The notes: generated from the letters alone by a model not told the origin. DNA of 64,000 bases from Paenibacillaceae bacterium GAS479 (GCA_900105225.1 LT629764.1:2869501-2933500), one strand, 5' to 3'; shown: positions 53,594-63,728, counted from the stretch's first letter. Program-made: numbers and translations.

Positions 53594-54856
53594 ATGAGGA
53601 ACGGGCAAAAAACCGCTTGGATCTCTAGGTTATGCTTGTCGCTGGCTGTGTTGCTTGCACTTGGCAGCGGAACGGGAGCTGCATTGGCCGCAGAGCCGCA
53701 GGGAGCTGTGGATGAGTTTAAGCTGGTGGCGCTTGGAGATTCCATTACAGCAGGGTATGAGCCGGGAGCGGACGTCAATACGGTACCCTATGGATATGTG
53801 GATCGATTGTATGAGCAGGCGCTGCTGCATGGCCGGGCATCCGTGTCTAACTATGGAATTGTAGGGCTTAAGAGTATGGGGTTAAAAGCGTTCACGGAAG
53901 CGGCTGCAGCTGGAAAAAGCCTTACCGGCGAGGAGATTCAGGCAAGCTTGCCGGACCCTCGTGTTAATGCTCTTGGAGCGGCCACAGCCCAGCTTCGCGC
54001 GGAGCTAGCAACTGCTGATGCCGCCGCCATCACGATCGGCGGCAACGATGTTGCTCCGCTGCTGACCAGCGCCTCCAGCCTGACGGACGATGAGCTGAAC
54101 AAGCAAGTAGCGGCGATGCTGGAACAGTACAATGTCAACGTCACCGCTTCGATCGACGCGCTGCTGGCAATTAATCCTGCGCTGCGCATCGTCATCGCCG
54201 ATCAGTACCAGCCGGCTCCTGTACTGGCAGGCAAAGATTTGTACGAGAAGTTAAACAAAGCAACTGCCGCATTCACTGCCAATCTGGATGCGCTTGCCGC
54301 CACTTATGCGGCCAAAGGCGTTAAGGTCGAGGCTGTGCATGTCGCCAAGCAGTTCTCTGGACGTGAAGGTATGCTCACATACATGGTGTCCAAGCGGGAT
54401 TTCCATCCGACTCAGGCCGGATATGCGGTTATCGCTGCCGCATTCGGCAACGTGTTATGGGGCTCGTACAGTGAACTGGCTGCTCCAGTAGTAGGGGCTC
54501 CGATGAGCATTTATGTCGGTGGGAAGCAACTCAATACTCCTTATAAACCAGTGCTAAAAAACAGCGTTAACTATGTCGCCATCCAGGACATCGTGAACGC
54601 TGTAGGGGCGACGACAGTTTGGGACTCCAAAACGTCCACAGCCAATATTAAATTTGGCACCAGGACGGTAGGCGTGAAGCTTGGCGCATCAACCGTGATG
54701 GTGGACGGAGCCGCTGTTAAAGTAAGCTCGCCTGCCTACATGCAGAAGGTTGGCAAAGAAGGTAAAACCTATGTGCCGCTCGCCACGGTGGCGGGAGGGC
54801 TAGGCTTCTCCGTTGTATACAGCTCCAAGCTCAAAACGGTATTTATTAATCCTTAG
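53594..54856 (+). CDS. Secreted SGNH/GDSL esterase with copper-amine-oxidase-like domain
   Basis: 420 residues from ATG 53594 (AGAGGAG lies 9 bases before; the ATG at 53588 is too close). Signal peptide with LCLSLAVLLALGSGTG and AALAAEP cleavage. Residues about 40-285 are an SGNH hydrolase: block I GDSITAGY (Ser), block II SNYGIVG (Gly), block III GGND (Asn), block V DFHPTQAG (Asp/His). Residues about 300-420 are a copper-amine-oxidase N-terminal-like module (IYVGGKQLNTPYKPVLKNSVNYV, VPLATVAGGLGF). Probably a cell-surface lipase/acyl esterase. Confidence 0.9.
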   Translation: MRNGQKTAWISRLCLSLAVLLALGSGTGAALAAEPQGAVDEFKLVALGDSITAGYEPGADVNTVPYGYVDRLYEQALLHGRASVSNYGIVGLKSMGLKAFTEAAAAGKSLTGEEIQASLPDPRVNALGAATAQLRAELATADAAAITIGGNDVAPLLTSASSLTDDELNKQVAAMLEQYNVNVTASIDALLAINPALRIVIADQYQPAPVLAGKDLYEKLNKATAAFTANLDALAATYAAKGVKVEAVHVAKQFSGREGMLTYMVSKRDFHPTQAGYAVIAAAFGNVLWGSYSELAAPVVGAPMSIYVGGKQLNTPYKPVLKNSVNYVAIQDIVNAVGATTVWDSKTSTANIKFGTRTVGVKLGASTVMVDGAAVKVSSPAYMQKVGKEGKTYVPLATVAGGLGFSVVYSSKLKTVFINP

Positions 54857-54870
54857 TTTTTTTCCTCGAA

Positions 54871-54918
54871 CCTGCTTTTGTGCTTCCTACTCTTGGAGAG
54901 CACAAAAGCAGGTTTTTT
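54871..54918 (+). terminator. Rho-independent terminator of the GDSL gene
   Basis: Stem CCTGCTTTTGTGCT/AGCACAAAAGCAGG followed by TTTTTT. Confidence 0.9.
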
Positions 54919-55046
54919 GTTGTTTAATTGGTACTAATTTCCTGAACATATGAAACGAAAGTCCCCTACAGCGCGTTAACTGTCCCTATTATAATGAATA
55001 ATATGGAAACTTTTAGAAACTTATACAGAGGCGGGGATGGACAGGT

Positions 55047-58000
55047 ATGTTTATAGGAAGGCAACGCAAGGCGTATAGAACGGGATGGATAAAAAGATGG
55101 GGACATCCTCAATTAGCTGTATGGCTGGTTGTTTGCCTGATTGTTTCCTCCTTTTCAAACTTAGCCGCAGCATCTGGCCCAACGCTTCTCTCCGCAGCAG
55201 AGAAGGAGGAAGCTAAAGCGGCTCCAGACTGGGCCGCTGCTGAGCTCAGAGAGCTACAGGAAGCTGGAATTGTGAAGGGAGAAGGAGGAGAAGAGCTGGC
55301 GCTGTCCAGGCCAATTACAAGGGCGGAATGGACAGCATGGCTTGTCCGCATTTCAAAAGCGGAAGACGGCTCCGCAGATGCGAGCAAGCAGGGCGGCGGT
55401 GCTGCAGTATTCTCCGATCTAGATGGCAAGTGGTACAAACAAGAGATCGAAGAGGCGGTGCGCTTGCATCTAACAAGCGGTTATCCCGATGGAAGCTTCC
55501 GTCCTGAGGCGCCGGTGAGCCGTCAGGAGGCGGCTGTCATGCTCGACCGATTGCTCGGCCCTGAACAGATGGGGCAATCGGCATTTCGGGATGAGCATAA
55601 ACTCGCTCCTTGGGCGGCTCCAGCCGTAAGAGCAACATCGGCCGCCGGGATAATCCTCGGGTATCCTGGTGGGTTTTTCGAAGGAGACAAGTCTATCCCG
55701 CGTACTGAGGCGGCTGTCCTGATCAGTCGTGCTCGCAAATATAGCGCGGATCTGCGGGTTGAGCTGCGGGTGACGGATGCTGGGGGACGTCCTAGGCCGG
55801 GGGCGTTCATATACGCGCAGCGGCCCGCCGAGCGTACTCCAGTTGCGTATGCTGTCGCTGGTGCAGACGGTTCGGCAAAGCTGAGGCTGCCGCAAGGGGC
55901 TTATGAGCTGATCACGAAATCGGACGGCCAGATTTCTAGAGATCCGGTGGAGATCAAACGTTTTCGGCCGGACTCCAGGAAGGTTCGTATCCAGACTGAA
56001 GGGGCCGCCGTGCTCAAAGGACGTTTAGAGTACACGGACGGCAAGCCGGCAGGAGGATTATTACTTGCGCTTACGGCAGAGCCGACTTGGTATGCCGTTT
56101 CTGGAGCTGACGGCGAATGGATGGCATATGTGGAGCCGAATCGAGATTACCGAATCAAGATGCTGGAACTTGAAGCGATTCGACAAGCGGCTGCAGGGAC
56201 AGGCGGATTGGAAGGTGTGCTGAGCCGTTCAGAGCTGTGGCCTTCCATCGGGGATTACCTTGATTACGGCGATAGGGATACGGTTGAATGCAAATGCCGC
56301 GTGGAGGAGAAAGAGACATCGCTTAAAGCGCTTCGAGGAGGAGAAACAAGCGATATCGGCACGCTCCGGCTCAGTTGGGGCAGCGGACTAATTAATCCAG
56401 GGCAGCCCGGCAGTGGAGGCCAGCCTGGCGTTCCGGGTTATCCAGGTCCACCGGCTCCAACGCCAACTTTAACACCAACACCGATAGGGCCGACGTCTGC
56501 CCCGACGTCAACACCCAATCCAACGCCGACTCAACCGACTCCAACGTCGAGCTCAGTCCCGACACCGAGTCCGCTGCCGACGTCATCCCCGGTTCAGCCA
56601 ACACCGAGCCCATTACCGACAACGACGCCGGTTCAGCCAACACCAACTCCAACGTCGAGCCCAGCCCCGACTTCGAGTCCCGCTCCAACGGAAGGACCGA
56701 TTGCTCCGGCACTGCCTCCGGGTGGTATGCCACCCTTCGCGGACTCGACCGAATTTCTGTATTCGGGAGACAATTCCGTGCAAATCGGTGTCGCTCCTGG
56801 GACGATTCGCAAGGAGAATGCTGCTGTCATCCGTGGGCGCGTATTGGATGAGGCTGGGGAACCTCTTTCCGGGGCAAGTGTAACCGTAGCGGGAGAGCCG
56901 CAATACGGCAGCACGCTCAGCCGTAAGGACGGCTGGTTGGATTTGGCTGTCAACGGCGGCTCCTCGCTCACGATTGAGTATGAGAAGACGGGATATATGC
57001 CTATCCAGCGCCAGATCGAGGCGGTGTCCGGCGACTTTTCGCAGCTGCCGGATGTCGTCATGAAGCCTTATGACAGCAAAGTGACAAAGGTTGAGCTGGG
57101 TGCCGGAAGCGGCACTCAGGCCGCACAGGGCAGCGAGGTCCGCGATGCGGACGGAGTGCGTCAAGCTACGCTCCTTGTTCCGGCTGGCACAGCGGCGGAG
57201 ATGATTTTACCGGACGGTACAAGCCGTACGATGGACGAGATGCATTTCCGGGCGACGGAGTATACATCGGGTGAGCAAGGACCGGCCGCCATGCCGGGTG
57301 AACTGCCTTCTTTTGTAGGTTATACGTACGCTGTGGAGCTTTCTGCTGACGAAGCAGTGAAAGCCGGTGCGACCGAGGTTCGCTTCAGTCAGCCGCTATA
57401 CCTGTATGTCGATAACTACCTTGACTTTCCTACGGGTGAGACCGTGCCAATCGGTTATTATGATCGGCAGAAATCAGCCTGGATTCCGTCGGATAACGGA
57501 CGAGTAATCGGCATCCTTGCGGAAAACGGGGGCATGGCCGATATCGATGCGGACGGGGACGGAGAGGCGGAGTCGGCTGATGAGCTGGCTAAGCTAGGTT
57601 TCACAGCGGAGGAACGGCGCAAGCTGGTAGGGCTCTATGAGCCAGGAGACAGCCTGTGGCGCTCTCCGATTGAGCATTTTACGCCATGGGACTGCAACTG
57701 GCCCTACGGCCCACCAGAAGATGCGATCAACCCTCCCGATGTAGAGCCGAACCGCGATCGTCCGGATCAGGATGATCCTTGCCGCCAGCAGGGATCCATT
57801 ATTGGCTGCCAGGATGGGAGTCTCGGTCAGGAAATTCCGCTTCCAGGAACCGGGATGAGTCTGCATTATACAAGCAAGCGGACAACGGGCTTCAGTGAAG
57901 GAAGAAGGCTGGAAATACCTGTGACACACGGGAATTTGCCCCCCTCCGTGCGAAAAGTCATCGTGACGGTTGAAATCGCGGGACAGAAGATCGTTCAGGA

Positions 58001-61000
58001 CTTTCTCCCGCAGCGTAATCTGAAGCATACCTTCGAATGGGACGGTAAGGATGTTTACGGTAGAAAGGGATCGAACAACCAACCGTATAAAGTTACCATC
58101 GCGTATGAGTATGCGCTTCAGTACTATGCCTCCGCTACCGCTTTTGTACGGAGCTTCGGTCAACTGAGCGGCCAGCCCGGCGTTCGAGTCGGAGCGATGC
58201 GCGAACTGGCGAAGGTGGTTACGTCCCGAAGCTGGAAGGGTTATCTTAAGGCTTCATCCAATCCGTATCAGGAAGCCGGCATCGCCGGTTGGAGCCTGAC
58301 TCCGCATCATTTGCAAGATCGAGTGTCGCAGCAGGTGTTCCTTGGCAACGGAGAGAAGCTAAAGGGCCAAACGGGATATTACAAAACCGAGCTTGCTTAC
58401 CGCGTGATCGGGTTGCCTATGGCCATTTCCATGGTTGTGGCGATTGGCCCGGACGGAAGTGAATATTTTGTAGCTAGGCTGACTGAGGGAGGCAAGTCCC
58501 GAAACTCGCTAATGAAGCGTGCACCTGGTGGGGAGCCCCAGGAAATTAGTGCAGTGCCCGATCCCTACCTAATGAATCAATTTTTGAGGGTTGGTGCTGA
58601 CAATTCAATCTATCTTGCGACGTCGGTAATTTCGACATCCGGCACACGGATTTGGAAACAGAAGCAAGGAAGCGGAGTTTGGGAGCCGATTGCCGGCTCG
58701 GGAAAAGTCAAGCTTGGAGACTACCGTGTATTCCAAGATGGTGAAGATCCGCTGGAAGTTGAGATTGGATATCTCGATGGGATGGAAATCGGTAGGGACG
58801 GGACCGTCTATTTCCTCTCCCGTGACATTCTGTACAAGGTTGGCCTTGATGGCCGGGTGGCTCGAATCGGCGCTGGCACGGCAACACATGGCGTCGACAA
58901 CGGCGATCTGACCAAGAACAATCTTGGAAGGGTTAATCAATTTACTATCGGTCCTGACGATAGCTTGTATGTGATGGATATTACTTGGGGAGGCCGCATC
59001 CGCAAGGTGACTCCCGACGGTAAAATCCGGCTCGTGGCTCAATCCAATGAACAAGGGCCAATGCTGGAGCATGGAATGTCTATTAATGACAAGCCGAAGT
59101 TTAATACAATGACGCTATTTGCCGACGGACTCGGCAGCTTGTATTTCATCGAGAGAAGTAAACGGGAGAACGAGTTATACCGGCTGACGACGGGCGGATA
59201 TTTCATGAGCATCGGCAACCAGTATGCAGAAAATTACTCCTTGACCGAGCAAGATGTCAAAGCGGTATCGAGGGAAGGAGTTCTCTATCTGGAATATAAC
59301 GGGGGATTGCCGGTCACGAGAGATACCCAGCTGCTGAACAGGCTTGTGCCGGAATCCCTTCCGAGCCAGAACGAAGCAGAGGAAGTTGATCCCAGCGGTG
59401 AATGGATGTATCGGTTCGATCCTGTACGAGGTTTGCAAACGGAGACTGTACATGCCTTGACCGGTGTGAAGGTGAATACATTCAGCTATGACGCAAAAGG
59501 CCGCCTGACAGGCATCACGGACCGCTACGGCAGCCAGATCCAAGTTGAGCGCAGCGCGGACGGCAGTCCGCTGGCTATTGTGACTCCAGAGGGACAGCGG
59601 ACCATTCTGGCTGCAAATGAGGAAGGTGAGCTTAAGTCGGTCACCCTGCCCGGCGGCGCTGCATACTCGATGGAGTACGGGACGGGCGGTCTGCTGACTC
59701 GTTTTATCGGCCCAGGCGGCTACGATAGCAAATATAGATATAGCGTCGAAGGAAGGCTCACATCAGCGATCAATGCCGCAGGAGATGAGCAGACGCTGGT
59801 GCGCGAGCCGATCCCAGGAGGCTATAAGGTTACACATAAAAAACCGGATGGAAAAACGTATACCTATATGGTCACTCGCTTATCCAATGGTTCTATTTCC
59901 CGGGAGAATATAGATCCGAACGGAGCTAGGAGCGTATCGGTGACGAGGGTTGACGGCAGCCAGACGACTAGTTATCCGGATGGCACGCGGACGGTGAAGC
60001 AGTTCGGCCCCGATCCACGCTTCGGCATGGCGGCTCCTGTGTTGGCGAGGTACGAATATCACACGCCGGGAGGTCGCACAAGTGTCTTTGAGGAAAAGCG
60101 GGAGGCGGTTCTTACTGATACCGACAATCCTTTGTCTATAAAGGCTTTCACCTCGATTCAAACGGTTGACGGCGCCGTAAGGACAATCAAGTATGATCCC
60201 GTGCTGCGGGAGTATACGGACACCAGCGCCGAGCTTGATATGACCAAGACTCGCATGGATGAGTTCGGTCGGACGGTAGAGCTGACGGAGGACGGACTTG
60301 CGCCGTTGTTGATGGCCTATGATGATCGAGGGCGTCTGGCTCGGGTAGGCCAGGGCAGCCAGCAGCTCAGCTATGTTTACCTGGATAAGGAGAAGCTTGT
60401 TGAGGTGACCGATGCGGAGGGTGAGAAGAAGCGGTACGCCTATGATGAAGCGGGTCGATTCACTTCCGTGACGCAGTCGGAAGGCAACCAATACGGCAAG
60501 GCATTTAATGAATCTGGCCAGCTTTCAGGCATAACGATGCCGGATGGAAGCGCCTTTGAGCTGAGTTATGATGGCTCGGGCCGGATTGCCGGCTTCGCGC
60601 CTAAAGGCGGCGAGGGCTTGACTCGCAGCTTTGCTCCTTCCGGGGAGCTGCGGCGTGTGGATTTGCCAGGAAATCGTGCGCTGGAGCTGAATTATGATGT
60701 TGGCGGCCGGATTTTATCTATGTCGGATGAAGCTATACTCCGCTCTTTCGGTTATGATGACGCCTCTGACCGGGCGACCGAAGTGACAAGCCGCAGCGGA
60801 GATCGGGAACAAACGATCAAGTTCGCTTATGATGGAGCCTCGGTGATGTCTATGCAGCTGACGGGGGAAACGAAGGGAAGCTTCCTCTATGACTATGGAA
60901 CTTCCTCACGCCTGTCTGCCATTCGTATGGCATTGCCTTGGCAGGCGCAGCCGCGCAGCAACTTCAATGGAGACGCCGTTACGGAGTCTGTATACGGCTC

Positions 61001-62543
61001 AAGTGTGACAGAGTCTGTGTACAATTCAAGTGTAACGAGTTCGGTCTACGGTTCGCTGCCTGGCACGGAGCTTAACTATGAGCTTCCTTTGATCTGGACA
61101 AAGGACGGCCGACTCGCCGGATTTGGTCCTTTCTCACTGGAGCGGGAAGGCCCGGGAGGACGAACAAGCGCCTTGCAGGACGGGCAACTGCTTATGGATA
61201 TCGAATATGACGATAGCGGAAGATACAAGGAAGTCGTTTACCGGCTCGGAACGGCTGAAGTTTACCGGGTGAGCTACCTTTACAATGCAAGAGGCTTGCT
61301 GGAATCAAAAACAACAACTACGCCGGAAGGTGTTACCGAGCAGCAGTTCCTTTATGATGGCAACGGCCAGTTGATTGAAACGGTACAATCAGCGTCGGAC
61401 GGAACAAATCACAAAGAGGTATACGAGTATGATCAGAACCGCAACCGAATCGGCCGCAGCTTAAATGGAGCGCTTATGGAGAAAGCTCTATATGGAACTC
61501 AGGATCGGCTGCAGTCGGTAGGCGGCAAAGCCTACGCATTCGATGCGGCGGGGTACTTGAGCGTCCGGGGAGACGACCGTTTCGTCTACGGCTCCCATGG
61601 CGAACTGCTGCAAGCGCAGGCAGGCGGCGAGGAGATTCGTTATACCTATGACGCATTGGGACGAAGAGTATCGCGGGAGGACAAGGGTGGCAAGGCACGC
61701 TATTTCTACGGCAATCCACTTTCTCCGTTACTGCCTACGGCGGTTGTTGAGCCAAATGGTGCGGCAGCAGTCTATCTGTATGACGAGAACGGTCTGTTGG
61801 TTGCCATCCAGAGGGGCGAGGAACGGTATTATGTAGTGACTGACGGCGTAGGCACGCCGCAGCGTGTGATCAATCAGAGGGGCGAGGTTGTCAAAAAACT
61901 TCGTTACGACAGCTACGGCGTCAAGCTTACGGACTCCAATCCGGACTTTCACCTGGCGATCGGCTTCGCTGGAGGTTTAGAGGACGGGGACACCGGTCTG
62001 ATTCGCTTCGGCCTGCGGGATTATGATTCCCAGTCGGGACGCTGGACCGCGCGTGATCCGATGCTCTACGGCAGCGGACAGGCGAACTTATATGCTTACG
62101 TCAACAACAATCCGGTGCAGCTTCGCGATCCATGCGGCATGTTTTGCGTCGGTGCAAGCGCCTACGCTGGGGCTGGAGGAGGAGCTCAGCTATGCTTCAG
62201 CTCGGAGGGCATGTCCGTATGCGGAGAGCTTGGCTTTGGAGCTGGCGCGGAAGTGGGCCTGAATCCGTTTCAGGATCTGGCAGATAACGGTCTCTCTGTC
62301 GAAGCCAGTATCGGCGCAAATATGGGTCCGATAGGCATTAAGGCTGGGTATGAGATCGCTAGGCGTAATGATTGTTTTACCCATGGCAAAACGGGCGGTG
62401 CTGACCTTGGCCCGCTGCAAATTGACTTTACCAATCCGGAAAATACCGGTCTGAAAAATACGAACCTGTCCGACTATCTTGATCCGTCGACTAGCGTCCA
62501 AGCCAAGGTTGCAGGTAAAGCCTGCGGACAATGGCTGTGGTAA
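55047..62543 (+). CDS. Giant SLH-anchored RHS/YD-repeat surface protein
   Basis: 2498 residues. N-terminal secretion helix (about 22-42). Three SLH domains lie at about 58-232, so it is held on the wall by its N-terminus. A carboxypeptidase-regulatory-like module is at about 235-310, a Pro/Thr/Ser-rich linker at 468-551 and a second regulatory-like module at about 590-672. From about 920 an RHS N-terminal part follows, with an NHL-like beta-propeller at about 1110-1430 and YD repeats at about 1478-2200. The conserved RHS core (GLRDYDSQSGRWTARDP, NLYAYVNNNP) ends at DPCGM (2361-2365). The last 133 residues are a Gly/Ala-rich tip with five cysteines and no recognised fold. In RHS toxins this position holds the toxin. 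No immunity gene follows. Confidence 0.9.
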   Translation: MFIGRQRKAYRTGWIKRWGHPQLAVWLVVCLIVSSFSNLAAASGPTLLSAAEKEEAKAAPDWAAAELRELQEAGIVKGEGGEELALSRPITRAEWTAWLVRISKAEDGSADASKQGGGAAVFSDLDGKWYKQEIEEAVRLHLTSGYPDGSFRPEAPVSRQEAAVMLDRLLGPEQMGQSAFRDEHKLAPWAAPAVRATSAAGIILGYPGGFFEGDKSIPRTEAAVLISRARKYSADLRVELRVTDAGGRPRPGAFIYAQRPAERTPVAYAVAGADGSAKLRLPQGAYELITKSDGQISRDPVEIKRFRPDSRKVRIQTEGAAVLKGRLEYTDGKPAGGLLLALTAEPTWYAVSGADGEWMAYVEPNRDYRIKMLELEAIRQAAAGTGGLEGVLSRSELWPSIGDYLDYGDRDTVECKCRVEEKETSLKALRGGETSDIGTLRLSWGSGLINPGQPGSGGQPGVPGYPGPPAPTPTLTPTPIGPTSAPTSTPNPTPTQPTPTSSSVPTPSPLPTSSPVQPTPSPLPTTTPVQPTPTPTSSPAPTSSPAPTEGPIAPALPPGGMPPFADSTEFLYSGDNSVQIGVAPGTIRKENAAVIRGRVLDEAGEPLSGASVTVAGEPQYGSTLSRKDGWLDLAVNGGSSLTIEYEKTGYMPIQRQIEAVSGDFSQLPDVVMKPYDSKVTKVELGAGSGTQAAQGSEVRDADGVRQATLLVPAGTAAEMILPDGTSRTMDEMHFRATEYTSGEQGPAAMPGELPSFVGYTYAVELSADEAVKAGATEVRFSQPLYLYVDNYLDFPTGETVPIGYYDRQKSAWIPSDNGRVIGILAENGGMADIDADGDGEAESADELAKLGFTAEERRKLVGLYEPGDSLWRSPIEHFTPWDCNWPYGPPEDAINPPDVEPNRDRPDQDDPCRQQGSIIGCQDGSLGQEIPLPGTGMSLHYTSKRTTGFSEGRRLEIPVTHGNLPPSVRKVIVTVEIAGQKIVQDFLPQRNLKHTFEWDGKDVYGRKGSNNQPYKVTIAYEYALQYYASATAFVRSFGQLSGQPGVRVGAMRELAKVVTSRSWKGYLKASSNPYQEAGIAGWSLTPHHLQDRVSQQVFLGNGEKLKGQTGYYKTELAYRVIGLPMAISMVVAIGPDGSEYFVARLTEGGKSRNSLMKRAPGGEPQEISAVPDPYLMNQFLRVGADNSIYLATSVISTSGTRIWKQKQGSGVWEPIAGSGKVKLGDYRVFQDGEDPLEVEIGYLDGMEIGRDGTVYFLSRDILYKVGLDGRVARIGAGTATHGVDNGDLTKNNLGRVNQFTIGPDDSLYVMDITWGGRIRKVTPDGKIRLVAQSNEQGPMLEHGMSINDKPKFNTMTLFADGLGSLYFIERSKRENELYRLTTGGYFMSIGNQYAENYSLTEQDVKAVSREGVLYLEYNGGLPVTRDTQLLNRLVPESLPSQNEAEEVDPSGEWMYRFDPVRGLQTETVHALTGVKVNTFSYDAKGRLTGITDRYGSQIQVERSADGSPLAIVTPEGQRTILAANEEGELKSVTLPGGAAYSMEYGTGGLLTRFIGPGGYDSKYRYSVEGRLTSAINAAGDEQTLVREPIPGGYKVTHKKPDGKTYTYMVTRLSNGSISRENIDPNGARSVSVTRVDGSQTTSYPDGTRTVKQFGPDPRFGMAAPVLARYEYHTPGGRTSVFEEKREAVLTDTDNPLSIKAFTSIQTVDGAVRTIKYDPVLREYTDTSAELDMTKTRMDEFGRTVELTEDGLAPLLMAYDDRGRLARVGQGSQQLSYVYLDKEKLVEVTDAEGEKKRYAYDEAGRFTSVTQSEGNQYGKAFNESGQLSGITMPDGSAFELSYDGSGRIAGFAPKGGEGLTRSFAPSGELRRVDLPGNRALELNYDVGGRILSMSDEAILRSFGYDDASDRATEVTSRSGDREQTIKFAYDGASVMSMQLTGETKGSFLYDYGTSSRLSAIRMALPWQAQPRSNFNGDAVTESVYGSSVTESVYNSSVTSSVYGSLPGTELNYELPLIWTKDGRLAGFGPFSLEREGPGGRTSALQDGQLLMDIEYDDSGRYKEVVYRLGTAEVYRVSYLYNARGLLESKTTTTPEGVTEQQFLYDGNGQLIETVQSASDGTNHKEVYEYDQNRNRIGRSLNGALMEKALYGTQDRLQSVGGKAYAFDAAGYLSVRGDDRFVYGSHGELLQAQAGGEEIRYTYDALGRRVSREDKGGKARYFYGNPLSPLLPTAVVEPNGAAAVYLYDENGLLVAIQRGEERYYVVTDGVGTPQRVINQRGEVVKKLRYDSYGVKLTDSNPDFHLAIGFAGGLEDGDTGLIRFGLRDYDSQSGRWTARDPMLYGSGQANLYAYVNNNPVQLRDPCGMFCVGASAYAGAGGGAQLCFSSEGMSVCGELGFGAGAEVGLNPFQDLADNGLSVEASIGANMGPIGIKAGYEIARRNDCFTHGKTGGADLGPLQIDFTNPENTGLKNTNLSDYLDPSTSVQAKVAGKACGQWLW
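60978..61058 (+). repeat. Three in-frame 27-bp repeats inside the RHS gene
   Basis: Three adjacent copies encode VTESVYGSS, VTESVYNSS and VTSSVYGSL, an internal slippage-type duplication within the YD-repeat shell. Confidence 0.85.
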
Positions 62544-62553
62544 AACGGTAACG

Positions 62554-62606
62554 AAAAAAGAACCTGATTTGGTCGCTGGCAGCGATCAAGTCAGGCTCTT
62601 TTTTTT
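62554..62606. terminator. Bidirectional terminator after the RHS gene
   Basis: Stem AAGAACCTGA.TT.GG/TCAAGTCAGGCTCTT with inner TCGCTGGCAGCGA, A-run before and T8 after; located between converging genes. Confidence 0.8.
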
Positions 62607-62671
62607 AATTACCACAATATGTTGAGCCCAGTAAGCACCAAAATTAGCCTGTCCGGGCGCGGCAATCGTTG

Positions 62672-63310
62672 TTACTTCGTAGAGACTTCAATGACACTAT
62701 TTTCCACCGAGCTTATTTTAGCTTTGGCGATGCCTGCAGCGTAACGAAGCGGCAAATAATACGATCCGTCAATGAGAGCGGCCTTGAATCCGGAAAACTT
62801 TCCATCATTGGATAGTTTCCGTGTAGCCGTATCCAGAGTGAGCTTAACGGATTTCGCTTTTATAACCTTTACCGTTTTTTTGTCCCAACTAATCGTATAA
62901 CCGAAAATTTGGGCAAAATCACGAAGGGAAATATAGTTGATATCTTGAATGCTGACGATTGGTTTATCCAGGGGAATCGATTTGCTGTTTACAGCAAGTG
63001 AAAGGTCGGTGTCGTCATACGGTGCGCCTGTATCGGTAACTTGGACATTAGCGACCGGAGCGGCAGGGGCACTGTAGTCATAGGATGAAGAAGATGAGGA
63101 CGAGGAATCATCTGAGGAGTCCTCGGATGATGAGCTACCGCCATTGTGATAATGATACCCCGTGCAAAGTCCTTTGCTTATGGATTTTGCCGAGCATTTA
63201 TGCCCTCCATTGCTATCTGTTCTGCCTGAATGAGCAAAAGCTGACAATGGAGTAACTAACATGACGATTAACAAAACTGCGATTGCGGTCATCCTTTTTT
63301 TGTGAAACAT
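62672..63310 (-). CDS. Secreted YHYH-domain protein with copper-amine-oxidase-like domain
   Basis: 212 residues from ATG 63310 (AGGGTGG upstream; the frame runs back to 63349 without one). Signal peptide: IAVLLIVMLVTPLSAFA. The mature start has HSGRTDSNGGHKC....GLCTGYHYHNGG, the YHYH domain with two cysteines and clustered histidines, likely metal-binding. A Ser/Asp-rich linker (about 62-80) leads to a copper-amine-oxidase N-terminal-like domain (YISLRDFAQIFGYTISWDKKT, YYLPLRYAAGIAK). Function unknown; it converges on the RHS gene. Confidence 0.85.
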   Translation of the reverse strand: MFHKKRMTAIAVLLIVMLVTPLSAFAHSGRTDSNGGHKCSAKSISKGLCTGYHYHNGGSSSSEDSSDDSSSSSSSSYDYSAPAAPVANVQVTDTGAPYDDTDLSLAVNSKSIPLDKPIVSIQDINYISLRDFAQIFGYTISWDKKTVKVIKAKSVKLTLDTATRKLSNDGKFSGFKAALIDGSYYLPLRYAAGIAKAKISSVENSVIEVSTK

Positions 63311-63383
63311 ACGTACCACCCTTTTTCTATATTTTTGACTAATTAACAATATAACACTTCATAAATTTTGGGAATTAAAATAT

Positions 63384-63426
63384 AAAAAAGCTTCGATCCC
63401 TCAAAGAATTAAGGGAATCGAAGCTT
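63384..63426 (-). terminator. Rho-independent terminator of the small lysine-tailed gene
   Basis: On the minus strand AAGCTTCGATTCCCT/AGGGATCGAAGCTT followed by TTTT, about 40 bases after the stop. Confidence 0.8.
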
Positions 63427-63466
63427 CCAATATGAGGATTGTTTTAGGTGAAACAGGAGCAATTAA

Positions 63467-63613
63467 TCAGTCGGTTTTCTTCTTTTTTTTGCCAGTAAAA
63501 TTCGTTACAGATTTCACGTCTTCCACGACGTCGTTGACGAATTCCATACTTTGGTTCTTTGCATGCATGGACGCCGTTCCTTTATAGTTGCCTTGATGGG
63601 TTTTGTTCTCCAC
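63467..63613 (-). CDS. 48-residue small acidic/basic ORF, unknown
   Basis: GTG start at 63613 behind a perfect GGGAGGTGAG ribosome site, 48 residues, own terminator downstream. The protein begins ENKTHQGNYKGTASMHAKNQ, has a central helix MEFVNDVVEDVKSVTNF and ends in a lysine run KKKKKTD. The ribosome site and terminator make it a convincing gene. It may be a small sporulation- or stress-type protein, but no family was recognised. Confidence 0.65.
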   Translation of the reverse strand: MENKTHQGNYKGTASMHAKNQSMEFVNDVVEDVKSVTNFTGKKKKKTD

Positions 63614-63728
63614 TTCAACTCACCTCCCGTGCCGTTAGTATGGTTCAGCAGCCCCAGTGGCATGCAATCGCGAGCCTAGGTGCGGATAGTGAAACGGAGC
63701 TCAGCCCCATCTGAAAGGAGAGTGCAAC

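Noticed and set aside
62132-62543. Assigning the RHS tip as a specific toxin (nuclease, deaminase)
   Set aside because: No catalytic motif was seen and no immunity gene follows, so only an unknown tip is reported.
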